Position numbers and translations under genes: made by a program. This document shows, in pieces, positions 35,027-47,645 of a DNA stretch of 64,000 nt (position 1 is its first letter; each line of letters starts with the position of its first letter). Under the pieces are notes generated by a model. The model was not told the origin of the DNA. It was given only the letters and a program-made list of their open reading frames with translations, and did not search any database. The stretch is from Gnetum montanum (Eukaryota > Streptophyta > Gnetopsida > Gnetales > Gnetaceae): NCBI GenBank assembly GCA_015680685.1, contig MNCI01027436.1:59030-123029 (forward strand). Direction: 5' to 3'.

Positions 35027-35535
35027 AAAAGACCTTAAACTAGCAATCTTGGCAATCATAGTGCAATTGGTCCAAAAAGACCTTAAACTAGCAATCCCAG
35101 CGTAGTTGCACCTCCAATGGTCCGAAAAGACCCTAAAATAGTAGTTTCAACCTGTTACATTCGTAGTCCGCAATGATGTTAAACTAAAAAATACCACATT
35201 CTTACATGGGAGGTTTTTACATCTCTTAATTTTGCACTTCCACATTAGCAGTATTACAATATCTAGCAGTTTTGTGCTTTCATGTCAGCAGTTCATGTCT
35301 TCACATTAATCATTTTACATTTCTCATACTCGCAGTTACCCATTTCACATACTATCATTTTGCATGCTACAATTCCACATGTTACAATTTAGTAGTCCGA
35401 AATGACACTAAACTAGTAGTCTGGAATTTGCATATTGAAAATTTTACAACTTTACACTTTGCATTAGTAGTTTTACATCTTCAATAGTTTTGCACTCTTA
35501 TGCCTTGACAGTCTGCCATGACCTTAAACTGGCAA
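35027..35535 (+). repeat. hairpin repeat array 2 of G (GGTC/GACC stems)
   Basis: Spaced units such as GGTCCAAAAAGACC then TTAAACTAGCA lie at about 35027, 35070, 35117, 35166, 35394 and 35508. The array lies between the antisense gene and RT, in the same direction as array 1. Intervening text is AT-rich with repeated CATTTTGCAT-like words. Confidence 0.75.
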
Positions 35536-35671
35536 ACTTTCAAATCTTTCCATCATCACACTTCGCAATTTGCATCTCATCATCACTTTGTAAATTTTCG
35601 TTACATGCAATCTTTGCCAACAAACACCTCTTAACCAGGCTTTTATCTCATGATGACAGGTCAAGTAAGAG

Positions 35672-37602
35672 ATGGAAGTCCATCGTGACCTCTCCACACC
35701 CTTAACATTAGCAGGGCCACATGACAAGCTTGTGAGACAGTTGAACCCCAACATGATTGACTGGCCCGAGCATCTAGTCCAAGCCCTAGACTTAGAGGCC
35801 AGGGATGTAACCTACGACCCTCTCGTCGAGACGCCTCTGACCACATCAAAGGGGAAGGTAAAAATGTTAAAACTTAGCTTCCTCCTAGATGCACAAACAC
35901 ATAAAAACATAGCCAATATTCTGCAAGATAACATCAATGTCTTTGCATGGTTGTACAACGACATGTCGGGTTTGAATCCATGGTTGATCCAACATAACAT
36001 CATCCTAGACCCACACATGAAGGCAGTCAAGAAGAAGGCTCACAAAGTTAAGCCAGAAATTGCACTATCCATGAGGGATTAAATCACCAAGCTATACCAA
36101 GCTGGTTTCATCCGCGCAATTGACTATGCAGAGTGGGTGTCCAACATCATTGTAGTTTCAAAAAAAATAGGAGGAATACAAATCTGTATAGACTTCTAGG
36201 ACTTGAACAAGGAAATGATCAAGGAAAAATTCCCACTTCCAAGCATTGATTAGCTCATCGACACCACAGCTGGTCATGCTCTGCTATCCTTCATGGATGG
36301 TTTCTCCAGATATAACCAAATCTATATTGACACAGAGCACCAGTTGTCAACAACCTTCATGACCCCATGGGGGACCTTCTACTACACCATGATGCCCTTT
36401 GGGCTCAAGAGTGCTGGAGCAACCTACCAACGAGCCATGACCTATACTTTTAGCAACTACATCCTAGAAACATTAAATGACTATGTGGATGATATAGCAG
36501 TCAAGTCCAAAGAGGTAGCTGATCACCCACACGATCTAGGAGTAGTCCTCAAGTGCTACCATATGCATGACTTACGTCTCAATCCTAAGAAGTGCATCTT
36601 TAGGATGAAAACCATATGCATGTTAGGGTTCTTAGTATCAGAGGATGGAATACGGGTGGACCTTGAAAAAGTTAAGGCCATCGTCAACTTGGCACCTCCC
36701 ACAAACCTCAAGGAGCTACGTGGTTTGCAAGGTAGGGTACAGTTTATTTGAAGGTTTATAGCAAGGTTGACCGACAAGTTACACCCCATGCAACATCTTC
36801 TAAAGAAAGGGGTTAACTTTGAGTGGACAACCCAGTGCCAAAAATCCTTTGATGACCTAAAGGAGGAGCTTTCACACCTCCCAACTATGCATCTGCCACA
36901 AAGGGACAAACCCTTCTTCATCTACCTCACCACCTCCAACACATCTGTCGCAACACTGCTATGTCAGAAACGAGATGACAGTTCTGAGATACCAGTGTAT
37001 TACCTAAGCCATGCACTAATAGCGGAAGAGATGAAATACAACAAAGTGGAGAGGAATTTCCTTACCTTAGTGTTTGCACTAAAAACGTGGAGGCATTACC
37101 TGTTCTGTAGTACAACCAACATCATTTGCAAAAGCAATATTCTTTGGGCTATCACTAACAACCTATACGAAAGTAGCAAGATAGCTTGATGGAAGGAAAT
37201 AACCACAGAGTTCAATTTACACTATGTAAGTCAATCATCGATGAAGGGTCAAGCCATAGCAACCTAGCTCATGGCCTCGCCCGTTGATGACCAGGCCACC
37301 ATAGACCCCGAATTCCTGGACAAGCATGTTGGCAATATCAACATTATCCCATCAGATCTTGAAGCCACTTTACACTTCAATGGTGCCTCAATTTCATGAG
37401 GGGGTCATTCTACTACCGTCATCATGTTTCCCTCTAGGGAAATCCATCCATCTGCTTATCGTTTTATGTTTCCTTGCACCAACAGTGTGGTAGAGTATGA
37501 GAGGTTACTTAGAGGCCTCTTAACTACCCGAGCACTGTGTACAAAAAAATTGGCAATCTAAGGAGATTCACAATTAGTTATGAATCAAATCATTGAGGTC
37601 TA
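35672..37602 (+). pseudogene. RT and RNase H of element G, cut by H
   Basis: This is the Tat-lineage polymerase region. The open frame from 35672 gives LVQALDLEARDV, INVFAWLYNDMSGLNP and IDYAEWVSNIIVVSKK. MDGFSRYNQI, TPWGTFYYTMMPFGLK and the catalytic NDYVDDIAVKSKE (about 36477) follow, then LGFLVSEDGIRVD and LKELRGLQGRVQFI. RNase H shows FIYLTTSNTSVATLLCQK, VERNFLTLVFALKTWRHYL and WKEITTEFNLHYVSQ. The second, archaeal-type RNase H starts LEATLHFNGASIS (37360) and reaches GDSQLVMNQIIEVY, where element H interrupts it at 37602. Five or so single stops are scattered, but long stretches stay open. Confidence 0.9.
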
Positions 37603-39218
37603 TGAAACACCCCAAAAAAATGCAAGGTCATTCTCGCTTCACTAGGCATTACAATTCGCACAGCATTATGACAGTTCTTCAAGAGGAGAACGCTCTTAGT
37701 TTAGGCCGACCAGTTTGGCAAATTTTCTACTTTGGGCATGAATAGGCTCTATGGATCATCCTGCCTATCCACCTAAGTAGCTTGCCCAATCAACAACTTG
37801 CTCAGAAATGATGTGCAGAGTTAGCAGCAGCATTCTGGATGCATGAAATAGTTTGGCAAGTTTTCTAAGGCATGAAGTCTGCTATGCTACACTATGCCCT
37901 GCTATGTAGTGTAGCAAGCTTCAAAAGAAATTTGCAAAGCAAAGCGCCATGCTACGCTATGCTACGTAGTGTAGCATAGCATAGCAACAACCATACAGCT
38001 AGTTTCACGACCCAACTTCAAGTCCTTCGACAATGTTCCTTTCCATTAAGAAGTGGTACACCATGTCTACTGCTACACTACACTAAGCTACATGGCGCAG
38101 TGAGGTGAAGCAATCCTATAGAAGAGATAGAAGGAGGCTCAAAGGATGCAACTAGCAAAGTTGCAAGTTCCGTAGTATAGGAAGCAAGGTTTGTAGATTG
38201 GCTAGGTTTTTGTGACTAAGGCCAGAAGCTACGCTACATAGCGTAGCAAGTATGTAGCATATGTGTGTAGCAAAACATAGGACAATGTGCTACGCTACAC
38301 CAAGCATGCCATGCTAAGACACACAGCAAAGCATGTGGGTGGTTGTGCGACATCAATGCACTTCACCTAATTGCACCGTTGGCACACGTCTCCACATGCT
38401 GATGGTGCAATTATGGTGTGGCAGGCTCATAGTTGCGATGTTGCAGACTCACAGTCACAACGATCATGTGCGTCCAACGGTCATACTGGTACATGCAGCA
38501 CAAGCAAGTCAACGAAGGCCTAGGGCACATGGCGTCCAAATCACCCCTCTCACGTGCCCTTGGTCCTATAAATACCCCAATGAGAAACATTCAAAGGGTT
38601 TCATTTGGTTCGAATTCTTTGAAAAGTAGCTGAATTTTCCTCTCTCTCACACTCAAGTTCTTCTCCTAGCATATTATAACATCGAGCATTGTAAGCTTTT
38701 TGTTTGACACTGCAAAAGTTAGCATTCCCAACTGATATTCTATTCTATCCTCCTTCTACCACCTTCGTAGAATCCACACATTATCAGTGCCTAAGTCCAT
38801 GTCGAAGCACACAACCTGCTTTGCTCTACACATCCTGGTTACTCTCAAGATCTCTACAGTTTGTCGCACTCTACAACTGACTGTATCCACCCTGACAGAG
38901 AAAAATTGTAGATTCAGAGTGGTGCATTTTTCTAATTGTATTTTACTTTGTTTCCTGCTTATTCTTGTGTGTTGCATTATTTTTTGCTTTATTTATTTTC
39001 AAGCATTACTTCGTGCTTTCACCTTCGTTTTCAAATTGTATGTTGCAAAAGGCTATATATAGATGTCGATTAAGTCCCTATCTAATTGACAAGACTATTC
39101 AGGGTGCCCCATATTTGCACACACACCTAGCACGGCCCTCCCATGGATACAGGGTTGAAACTGTTGTGCTTGCCGACCCCTCGGTGTTTTCCAACCACTG
39201 ACGTTTTTGATCACTATA
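37603..39218 (+). repeat. 5' LTR of element H
   Basis: About 1616 bp, starting TGAAACACCCC and ending CACTATA. Palindrome cluster at 37870-38340, TATA box at 38567-38574. Closely similar to the 3' LTR at 52263 and to G's LTR. Confidence 0.9.
38567..38574 (+). promoter_or_regulatory. TATA box of 5' LTR H
   Basis: TATAAATA in the family-2 context GGTCCTATAAATACC. Confidence 0.82.
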
Positions 39219-39224
39219 GTTTTC

Positions 39225-39241
39225 TGGCACTAGAAGAAGGG
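39225..39241 (+). other. primer binding site of element H
   Basis: TGGCACTAGAAGAAGGG, six bases after the LTR, aligned with the sites of G and I. Confidence 0.75.
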
Positions 39242-39344
39242 CCTTTTGGTTCCTTTTCCTCATGTCACAGTAGTTTTGTGAGCCTTCTGCACCCTGATAC
39301 ACATAAGCGTAAACATGACACCTTTTTGCGGTTTTTTGTGCTTT

Positions 39345-39800
39345 GTGCGGTGCAAATTAGTTACTTCGACAGTTCCTTTGGAGCCCTACAGAACATAAGG
39401 CTTCCAATTGCTAGTTAACTAGTTCATTTTATAGTATTCTTGCATGTGTTCTATATCCCATCATGTGCGGTACAAGTCAGTTGCCTCAACAGTTCCTCCG
39501 GATCCCCATGAGACATAAAGGCTACTTGTTCGCTAGTTAACTTGCCCACCTCACCGTCTTGCATGCGTTTTGTACCCCATTGTGTGTAGTATAGATCGGT
39601 CGCTTCAATGGTTCCTCGGGGACCCTGCGAGACCCAAATCCTTTTCTAGTTAGCTAAACTTATCTTACAGTAGTCTTGCACATGTTTTGTACCTCATCGT
39701 GCACTGGTGTAAACATGATACCCTTTTGCGGTTGTTTACGCTTTCTGTGATGTAGATCGGTTACCTCGACGGTTCCTCAGGAATCCAACAAGACGTAAAG
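39345..39800 (+). repeat. leader tandem repeats of H
   Basis: Four units of the roughly 120-bp leader repeat described in G, with anchors such as AGATCGGTCGCTTCAATGG, GCTAGTTAACTTGCCCA and GTACCCCATTGTGTG. They end about 80 bases before gag. Confidence 0.72.
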
Positions 39801-39878
39801 CCTTCTTTTTGGTTACTTTTCAGTCTCTTTGTTCTTTTTTCACTTTTTGTGCTCTTTTGCAAAACTACTCAACTTGCA

Positions 39879-42311
39879 ATGGCTTTTTCAATTACTGTTG
39901 CCAATGCCTTCAACGTGGAACTTCCCTTCAACATTGAAGTTCCCATCGCTGTTCAAGGCACTACTAGTGCTAAACAACCACTGAACCCGATGCTGGAAAC
40001 ACGCCAATCTCTCAGAATCCAAAAATGAGGACCTGAGGGACTGGCCCAGCAACATGAGAGTTACAGTTTTCTCTATGCAAAGGTGCAGGCCAATCTGCCT
40101 TTGGATGTACATGAACTTGAGGACAAATGTATCTTCAAGTTCTCTTACTGCAATGGGAAGGAATTTGTTCCTAATCCTGGCATTTCTTTACCTTTAACAC
40201 AAGCGTACCAAAGGCTTTTAGACCAATGAATTGAGTTGGCTAGGCTTAGGGAGTAACAAGACATAGCATCCAACCAAGATGATGCTTTTCTAGGATGGAC
40301 AAGAGGAACACAGCATCCCTCATACCTAGTCCTTCTGGGCCAAGCCGTCCTCTGTTACCACTCCCTTTGTAATTACGCCAACGCTTCTGCAACCCACGAT
40401 TATAGCTGCTATGGGTAGCCATGTCAATCCTGTAGCATTTCAATGCTCACTCTTGTCTATTTTGCTTGTTCCATTTGTAGCTACTGTCCCTTTCTAGGCT
40501 GTTCAACAGTTGATTCCTATGGCACGTAACATGCCAACTATGGCTACCTTGCCACATGTACAGATTGTACCTACTTCGTAAACATACGCCACTGCTGCCT
40601 CTATTCCTACATTCATGTCTGTTCCACCCACTGTGGTGGGCTTCGGCCCATCCACATGGTGGACCCCATTTGCTTCTTTACCTACTCCGCAACCATTGTA
40701 GATGTCTCACTACGTGCACTCTCAGATACACCAAGCCTTGTAGTCAGCACAGCCTAACACGGGGTTATGGTCTATGCTGCCAATGATACAAGCCATCTAT
40801 CCAGCAACCCAACCCATGGTCGTTGCCTTAACAACACCACCTATCGGGTGGTGGACAACACAGGAAGCACTGCTGGTGGGGGTCATCCCAACGGTACCAC
40901 CGATGGATCACACCGCCACCTCCACCATACCACATGTGGGTGCAGCCTCCGTAGTGCCCCAACCATCCACAACATCATCGAGCCTTGATCAACCATTTCA
41001 TCTCATCTAAACCCTCACTGAGGAAATAAAACACCTCAAAGTTGTTGGGTCTAATACGGTGCAAGTCATAGACTTCTACTAGAATAACCCTATTAGCCCT
41101 GCAATCCTGCTCTGACACTATCCCTAGGGATATCTCTCCCGCATTTCATAAAGTATGATGGGGAGGGAGATCCCAATGCACATCTTGTCACCTTTAGGTC
41201 TGAGTCTTTGCTACAGCAACAATGGCCACACATGATCATTCGCCTATTTTCCATGTCCCTAGCCGGGAAAGCCTTGGATTGGTACCATGCGTTGCCACGC
41301 TCATCCATTTTAACTTTGGAAGAGCTGCTGACCTAGTTCATGATGCACTTCAAGTACAACTTGAAGCCAGAAACCACACTGGACCAGTTGATGAGTCTGA
41401 AGCAAGAGCTCCTAGAGTTGGTCCAGAAGTTCATCCAGCATTGGAGCGCAACCCTTAATGAGATCTGTGAGCCCATTACGGAGGCCCACCTGCTGGCTAT
41501 CTTTAAGGGCACAGTGAACGACTTCATCAAGTCCAAACTGTACTACCTTGCTCCTTTCTCTCTTAGTTAGGCTTTCGCTCAAACTAAGAGCATACAAGAC
41601 ACAGCTGAGGCAAGCAAATACCCAACCTACATCACTTACAAGAATACATTCACAAAGAAGGAAAACAGTAAAGCCCCGACAACTACAATGGCCACTATGG
41701 CAACCAAGGCCAAGCCTAAATCTAGCAACAATGGTAGCAAGAATAGTAAGAAATCGGCCACACCCATGGCTAACCCTGCTCCCAAACTGAGCCACATGCC
41801 ATAACCTACTGTACCCATGCCCGAGACATCTGCACAACCCAAGCCCAACTTTGAGCCCAAAAACCGCTCAAAGTACACCCCACTACCTCTTAAGCCTTTG
41901 GAACTTCTGAAGCAACTACTGGCAGTGGGATACATCTGACACAAATAGATGTCGGAAGAAGTAACCGCAAAACATCAACACTACTGCAAGCTCCTTAGGA
42001 ACCCCTCTTTGGACCTACCCAAAGAGCCTCCAATGCCTAGCGGTTTTAGGCTAGATAGGTTTTGTGACTATCACCAACAGTGTGATCACAACACGGATTA
42101 CTGCCTAGTATTGCAGGATGACATTCAAAGGTTAATCGACCAGGGGAAACTAGTGTTGGAAGAAAGCAACCTAGTACTCCCTAAAAACCAATCTATGTAT
42201 GTCTACATAGACCCCCTCAACGCTAATAATGTCGGTTACATAATCAATGCCATCGACATCGACAATGATCCTAGGCCACCTCAGCAGCCATTCGTAATTC
42301 GTATGCCTTAG
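39879..42311 (+). pseudogene. gag of element H
   Basis: The frame starts MAFSITVANAFNVELP. The order is as in G: N-terminal block with SLRIQK, Pro/Thr-rich spacer, LDQPFHLI, DFY and the same in-frame TAG (41080-41082). The gag core follows (MSLAGKALDWYHALPRSS, LKPETTLDQLMSLKQE, FIQHWSATLNEI, FIKSKLYYLAP), then a Lys-rich linker and the zinc finger FCDYHQQCDHNTDYC (about 42060). More stops than in G lie in the N-terminal spacer, but the core and zinc-finger frames are open for about 75-120 codons. It ends at QPFVIRMP then a stop, exactly where G gag ends. Confidence 0.86.
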
Positions 42312-43625
42312 CACACTACCCCAGTACCATGGGTAGCTAATCAAAGCTCACAACAGCCTTTCGTCCTGAAAGTCCCACCACAGGCATCCACTTTCGTGTC
42401 ACCTATTGGTGGGGCCATGTGGTCCTGGCTGATAACACCTTTAGCTCCATTCATCATCAAGGGGTTGACACCCTCGATGGCCCCCATCTCATGCAAAATA
42501 GCTAAGTAGCCTTCTTGCCCCACAAAGCAAGAAGTCCACTTCGTAGGTGAGATGTCTAATGGAGGTACCATCCCAGGTACTCCCAAGCCTATGTCCTCGT
42601 CCCCTGCATTTGTGACAAAGACAAAGGTCGACACGAAGACGCAGTCTGCATCATTTTTCCAACAAGGATCTTAGCCCAAATCCAAAGTCACTTCTCCTTG
42701 AAAAATTCTTCTTCTGGGATGAATAGAAGAGGAGAAAGGCATCAAACTAGGAGGTGGCCAAGGCCTCTTGGATGCCCTCACTTAGGTCAAGCAAGCCCTA
42801 AAACAAAAAAACACTACCCTGAGCTTGTACAACCTAATCATGACATCTACTCCACACCGTGAGGCTCTAATCCACATGTTGACAACGACTTCAGTCAACG
42901 AAGACATGTCAGTAAAGAAGGAAATGATCTACTCGATTATGCTTCCCTCTACACCTGCAGGGTCATAACAGCCTCAACTAACCTTTCATGATGAATCCAT
43001 TAGGGAAGACCTTGAGAAGGATCATGTGACTACATCACCCCTATTCATCACAATTTGGGTTGATCAAAACTAGATCCGAAGGGTACAAGTTGATGACAGA
43101 GCTACCACGAATGTCATCCCCTTCCCCATTGTAGTCAAGCTGGGCTTGGTCAACCAGATCAAGCCCACCACGATGACATGCCTAAGGTCGTTCAATGGGA
43201 CATGAGTCATGGTAAAGAGCATTGTTCACATAAATTTTGTAGTAGGGGACCAATTCCCCACAAATACAACGTTCACCATGGTCGAGGAAATGCTAGGGTT
43301 TAACTTGATCTTGGGGAGATTGTGGTTAGCACAACTTAGGGTTGTCTCCTCGCCCATACACCAAGAGATCCACCTACCTTACTTAGGCAGAGAAGTGGTG
43401 ATCCACAATGACGAAGTAGCGACGCAGGCGATCCATAACGTAGGCATGGAAGAAGGCTCAGAAGTCATAACTCCTAAGAACAAAGTGCCTGTTGCAACCG
43501 ACACCGACTACCCAACAAAGGGGTCAGCTCAGCAAGTTGATCCCCTAAACAAAAATGCATGGACTAAGTTGCCCTTCCAAGTGGAAGGAGAAAATGCAGA
43601 TGAAGGCCCTAGCGTAGTGTCTTAG
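42312..43625 (+). pseudogene. protease region of element H
   Basis: A linker without a recognised domain (42312-42715) is followed by GIKLGGGQGLLDALT, LSLYNLIMTSTPHREALIHM and the degraded active site VQVDDRATTNVI (about 43086). FNLILGRLWLAQLRVV (about 43309) and a tail to the stop at 43623-43625 follow. The open frame 43209-43625 is 138 codons. The active-site Gly-Ala of G has become Arg-Ala here. The gene ends about 100 bases before hairpin array 1, as in G. Confidence 0.82.
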
Positions 43626-43727
43626 CCTTACATTTCATTCAACCTACGTCGATTCAAGAAGCAACTTTGCCTAGCATGGCAACCCCACTGCTTCCTGCCT
43701 ACACACTGTGCACATGCTTCAATGCAA

Positions 43728-43975
43728 TGGCCCAAAATGGCCTAAAACTAGCGATACACAATGGCTGGAAATGGCATAAAACTAGAGATATGCAATGGCC
43801 CGAAATGGACTAAAACTAGCAATGCTACGCTATGGCCCAAGACGGCCTAAATCTAACACAAGTCACTAGTTAGTTGTTTGTTTAGGTTGTCAATGCATCA
43901 TCCCTTTGGCATATTATACAATGGCCCGAAATGGCCTAAAACTAGCTATGGCCTGAAATAGCCTAAAAGTAGAAA
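43728..43975 (+). repeat. hairpin repeat array 1 of H
   Basis: Units such as ATGGCCCGAAATGGAC then TAAAACTAGCAA, fewer and more decayed than in G, after the end of protease and before the antisense gene. Confidence 0.72.
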
Positions 43976-44177
43976 GCATGAACATTCTATACAAAATGCA
44001 TGTATGTAGTACACAAGTTTTTGCAAAATCTTCTTTCTTTGTTCAAAATTGTTGTCTTTCAATGTTTGCAAAATTTGTTGCACAAAATTTCAAAAATCCA
44101 AAATTTCAAATTTCCAAAAAAAAAATCCCATGCTATCATGGATCATTTCTATTTGCATCATCTCTACCATTCATTTC

Positions 44178-46813
44178 TACATCACCTCCCTTCGCGCATT
44201 ATCTTTCATTACCTGGTCCCTCACCGGATCTTCATTCCCTCCCTCTCTGGGTGTTGTGCCATCATTTGGGGCCTGCATTGCAGGGGTAAAGTGGTCAGTG
44301 AGGCTAAGAAATGCAAACTACAATCGAGCATAAGCATTAACACGGTAGAGCATGACTAACCTAAGCAGGTCCCACATCTGTCTCAAAAGGTATCTAGCCT
44401 AAGCCGAGCCTGAGGCAATGCCAAGCCTCCTCTGTCGTGATATCTACCCAACACCTTCTGTTTGGTGTAGAGTCGGTTGTGGTAGCTCTCATCCTTTCAG
44501 TTGGTATACACCTTGGTGACCCTAGAGCATAGGGGATGCCCACAGCCTCTCCCATGAGAATCCAGGGTCTGGAAATTTGGTTGCAATTTTGCATGACCTA
44601 GTTTCCTCTCTTCTGAACCACCAGGAACTTTGCGAAATGCTTGAGGAAGACTATATAGAAGGCATAGTGGATGTTGGAACAGGCCTCTGTTTTCGCACAA
44701 TGCTCCAAGATCTCAGCCTACAAGCCTTTGCATAGAGACTTGGCCTAGTTGTAACGAGTCCCCTCCTCCATGATCTCACGCATTATCCAGGCTTGCTCAA
44801 GCCCCAGGACCTTTCCCTGGGTAAGCAGTTGGGGAAATGCATGAGCACGAAAAATAGGGTAGAACTATTTGATTGGTCCTTCCTTGAGTTTCTCCATGGG
44901 AAGCCCCTTACGCTCCTTGGTGAGCCCTAGCCACTCCTGGAGTTCCTTCTTCTCAAGGGTCAACTCCGTCTTGGACTTTAACCCTACTGAAATGCCTTCG
45001 ATAGGGACATCGAACAGATCCATGAACAGTTGGACATTGATGTCAATGACCACCTGCACGTCATGCATCCACAAGTGAAAATGACCCACCTTGTCAGATA
45101 AGGACTTGACCAAGGTGATCATCTCGACCATGGGAACATTCGGATTCGAGGCTAGGAATAGATCCATAAGCCTCACCTTTTTGATGTTTTGGAGGAGAGT
45201 GTTTGAAGCCTTGGCATTCAGCCAGTGTTGGCTCTTCTCTACTTCTCCATAATTGAAGTAGATGTTCACTCCTTGTGCCTCAGCAATTACCACCATCACC
45301 TCCTTAGGCTTCTTCACCCCTATAATAGGTTCACAAAACTTTTAGCACAAAGATGCAAGAAATTCAAAATTTGCAAAGGCATCAAACATGTAGCACTTAC
45401 CGCTTGACCTACCTGGTTGGTATGTCAATGGGAACTATGGGATTTCAACCAGAACTTCTTCAACCATGAACAGTTTGAAGGGTTTCACCCACTCCCCATC
45501 CAACTAGGCCTGCCTCCTGCACTAATCGTAGAGGGGAGAGTACATGTCTGGGTAGGTGTGGTATTCACCCCCACATTGACAAATCACACCCGCCCGCAAG
45601 TTCTGGGCAGAAGAGAACTCTTGTAGGGCTAGCTGTGCCATGGCCAGTTGATCTGATAGGTCATGAACACCATTCTCGTTGAGGAAGAACTTGGTAGCAA
45701 ACACATACTGTTAGCATTAGGCCACCATGGCCAATGTTGTACAAACATAGTAGACTAAAGTTGCAAAACTCCCCCGCCAACAACGTAGATAGTTCCTTGA
45801 GGGTTCTGGAAGCACGTCATCGTAAAATGTGCAAGGAACAATGTGTTGAAGTGGTGGTAGCAGTCATACTTTACCATCTCCCATATCTAGGCCAAGCCTT
45901 AATCCTATTGGACACTAGCTGGATCCTTCTCCCCCATAATCGCCCCATTGGTTAGGAACCTCAAAATGCCTTGGCTTGCCCTGGGAAAAATGGCTTCTGT
46001 GATGATGGCCACCTCCTCCTCCTCTAGGGAGGACCAAACAATCAAACTGAAGTGGTCAAGGAGGAATTGCAAGAAGTCCTATGTCCCAAGCTTGAACCAG
46101 ACCCCTTGGTCCCACATACGTATTTGGGGAGGAGGAACATTAGCCATAGGTCTACCCACATGACATAGGACTCCTCTAACCTCCAAAAAAATTAGCCTAG
46201 GTCTCAACCTCGCCCTGCATAACACAACCAGCAAATGTTGGCATCATATCTAAAGGTAATACACATGCAACATAGTAGCAATGTTGCATAACCCTCTTCC
46301 CACGCATAGTGTAGTAAGGGCGTGAAGACATAGCATAGCAAGAACTTGGAAATAGCCTAGCATAGCAATAGACAATTAACAACATGCCCTAACAAAACAC
46401 ATGTTGCACTGATGCATCACACATGGCCTGGCCCTCACAAGGATCCTATGTTACTCCATTCAAAGAACAAGCAACTTAAACTGCTTGAGCCCCCATAGTC
46501 ATGACAACCATGATGGTGGTAGTTTAAGCAGCCTTGCGTGCAACAATGACGTAATGTTTATGCATCTGCCACGGCCAAAACGGTGATGGCGGCAATGCAA
46601 GGGCCAAAATGATGCGATGACAATAAGAAAACACAGGTAAACAAGAACAGATGCAAAGCTAATAAAACACAAAACAAAAAAAAGTAGAGGAAGTGTAACC
46701 TACTGGGTCAATGGTGTGCTCCTCTGTGCCACAACGTGCACTTGCGTCTCGTGTCCGAGAGTCTTCTTCACCTCCTCGACCTTTGCAAGTGCCAAATAAG
46801 TCTAAGGAGCCAT
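44178..46813 (-). pseudogene. antisense multi-exon gene in element H, internally deleted
   Basis: This is the same antisense gene as in G, in the same place. Exon 1 (start 46813) reads LALAKVEEVKKTLG and ends at donor GTAGGT (46698-46703). Exon 2 follows acceptor ATGCAG and reads LRPRLIFLEVRGVL and DFLQFLLDHFSLIVWSS. Exon 3 has KFFLNENGVHDL with acceptor CAG decayed to CAA, and ends at GTAAGT. Exon 4 after TTATAG reads IDINVQLFMDLFDVPIEG and ELQEWLGLTKERKGLPM (open frame 44865-45317). Near 44560 the exon-4 reading jumps directly to the CWVDI part of exon 7, so about 1.7 kb present in G, including exons 5-6, is missing. The exon-2 donor is also lost. This copy is non-functional. Confidence 0.7.
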
Positions 46814-46964
46814 TGTCCTGATTGCAGATGTACACTCTTCATTGTAAAAAACTTGCCTCGCTAATCGTTAACACAATTGTTTCACGCTCCGAAATCGCCT
46901 TGTGCTCCAATGTGAGTTATACGCTCTTATAGTGGAAATTGCAAAATTTCCAAGGCTTAATCCC

Positions 46965-46972
46965 TATTTATG
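46965..46972 (-). promoter_or_regulatory. TATA-like box of the antisense gene in H
   Basis: CATAAATA followed by GGG on the minus strand, at the equivalent position to 34832-34839 in G. Confidence 0.5.
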
Positions 46973-47154
46973 GCCACGATGGAAAAATGGGAAAACTTGC
47001 TGCTCTCCCTCTCCGATTAATGTGGAGTGTGCCATACAGTGTAGCATGCTCACCATGACATCGTAGCACTGTTAGCATTAAAGCCTTGACATGCTTTGAG
47101 TCAGTCGTGTGCTTTCCCAAGAATAAAAAAGTTTATATTTGTTTTTGTTATAGG

Positions 47155-47640
47155 TCTAAAAAGACCTTAAACTAGCAATCCTAGCAACAGCAACATGATG
47201 GTTCCAAAATGACCTTAAACAAGAAATCCTAGCATAGTTGCACTTCTAACAGTCTGAAAAGACCCTAAACTAGTAGTCCCAACCTGTTACATTTACAGTT
47301 CACAATTACAGGGGCAATTTCGCATCTTCCCATAGTTTCGCACTTCCACATTGGTAGTGTAGCAATTTCTAGCAGTTCATGTCAGTAGTCCGCATTTTTT
47401 GTCTTAAAAATTTTGCATTTCTCGTACCTGCCTTTTCTCCTTCCGCATACCATCATTCCGCATGTTAAAATTTTGCATGTTACAATCTGGTAGTCTGAAA
47501 TGACACTAAACTAGTAGCTTGGCGTTTGCATATTAATGGTTTCACAGCTTCACACTTTTGCATCGACAGTTTTACACCTTTAGCGGTTCTTCACTCTCAT
47601 GCCTTGATGGTCTACAATGACCTTAAACTGGCACTAACAG
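47155..47640 (+). repeat. hairpin repeat array 2 of H
   Basis: Units such as GGTCTAAAAAGACC then TTAAACTAGCAATC lie at about 47155, 47201, 47250, 47490 and 47608, in the same direction and order as array 2 of G, just before RT. Confidence 0.75.
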
Positions 47641-47645
47641 CTAGC

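Larger units (their letters stand above)
23594..37602 (+). mobile_element. Tat/Ogre-like element G, left part
   Basis: This is a family-2 Ty3/gypsy element inserted into E gag just after CACCA (23589-23593). It contains the 5' LTR, PBS, leader repeats, gag, protease, a hairpin repeat array, an antisense gene, a second array, then RT, RNase H and the start of a second RNase H. Pol stops abruptly at 37602, where element H begins, in mid-domain. The rest of its second RNase H, its integrase and 3' LTR must lie beyond the window if they survive. YVDD, dual RNase H and the Tat-style gag zinc finger support the Tat lineage. Confidence 0.9.

Noticed and set aside
29760-35535. Antisense module as an intact DNA transposon inserted in the element
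   Set aside because: The flanking arrays are in direct, not inverted, orientation, I see no terminal inverted repeats or target duplication, and both copies hold it at the same place.
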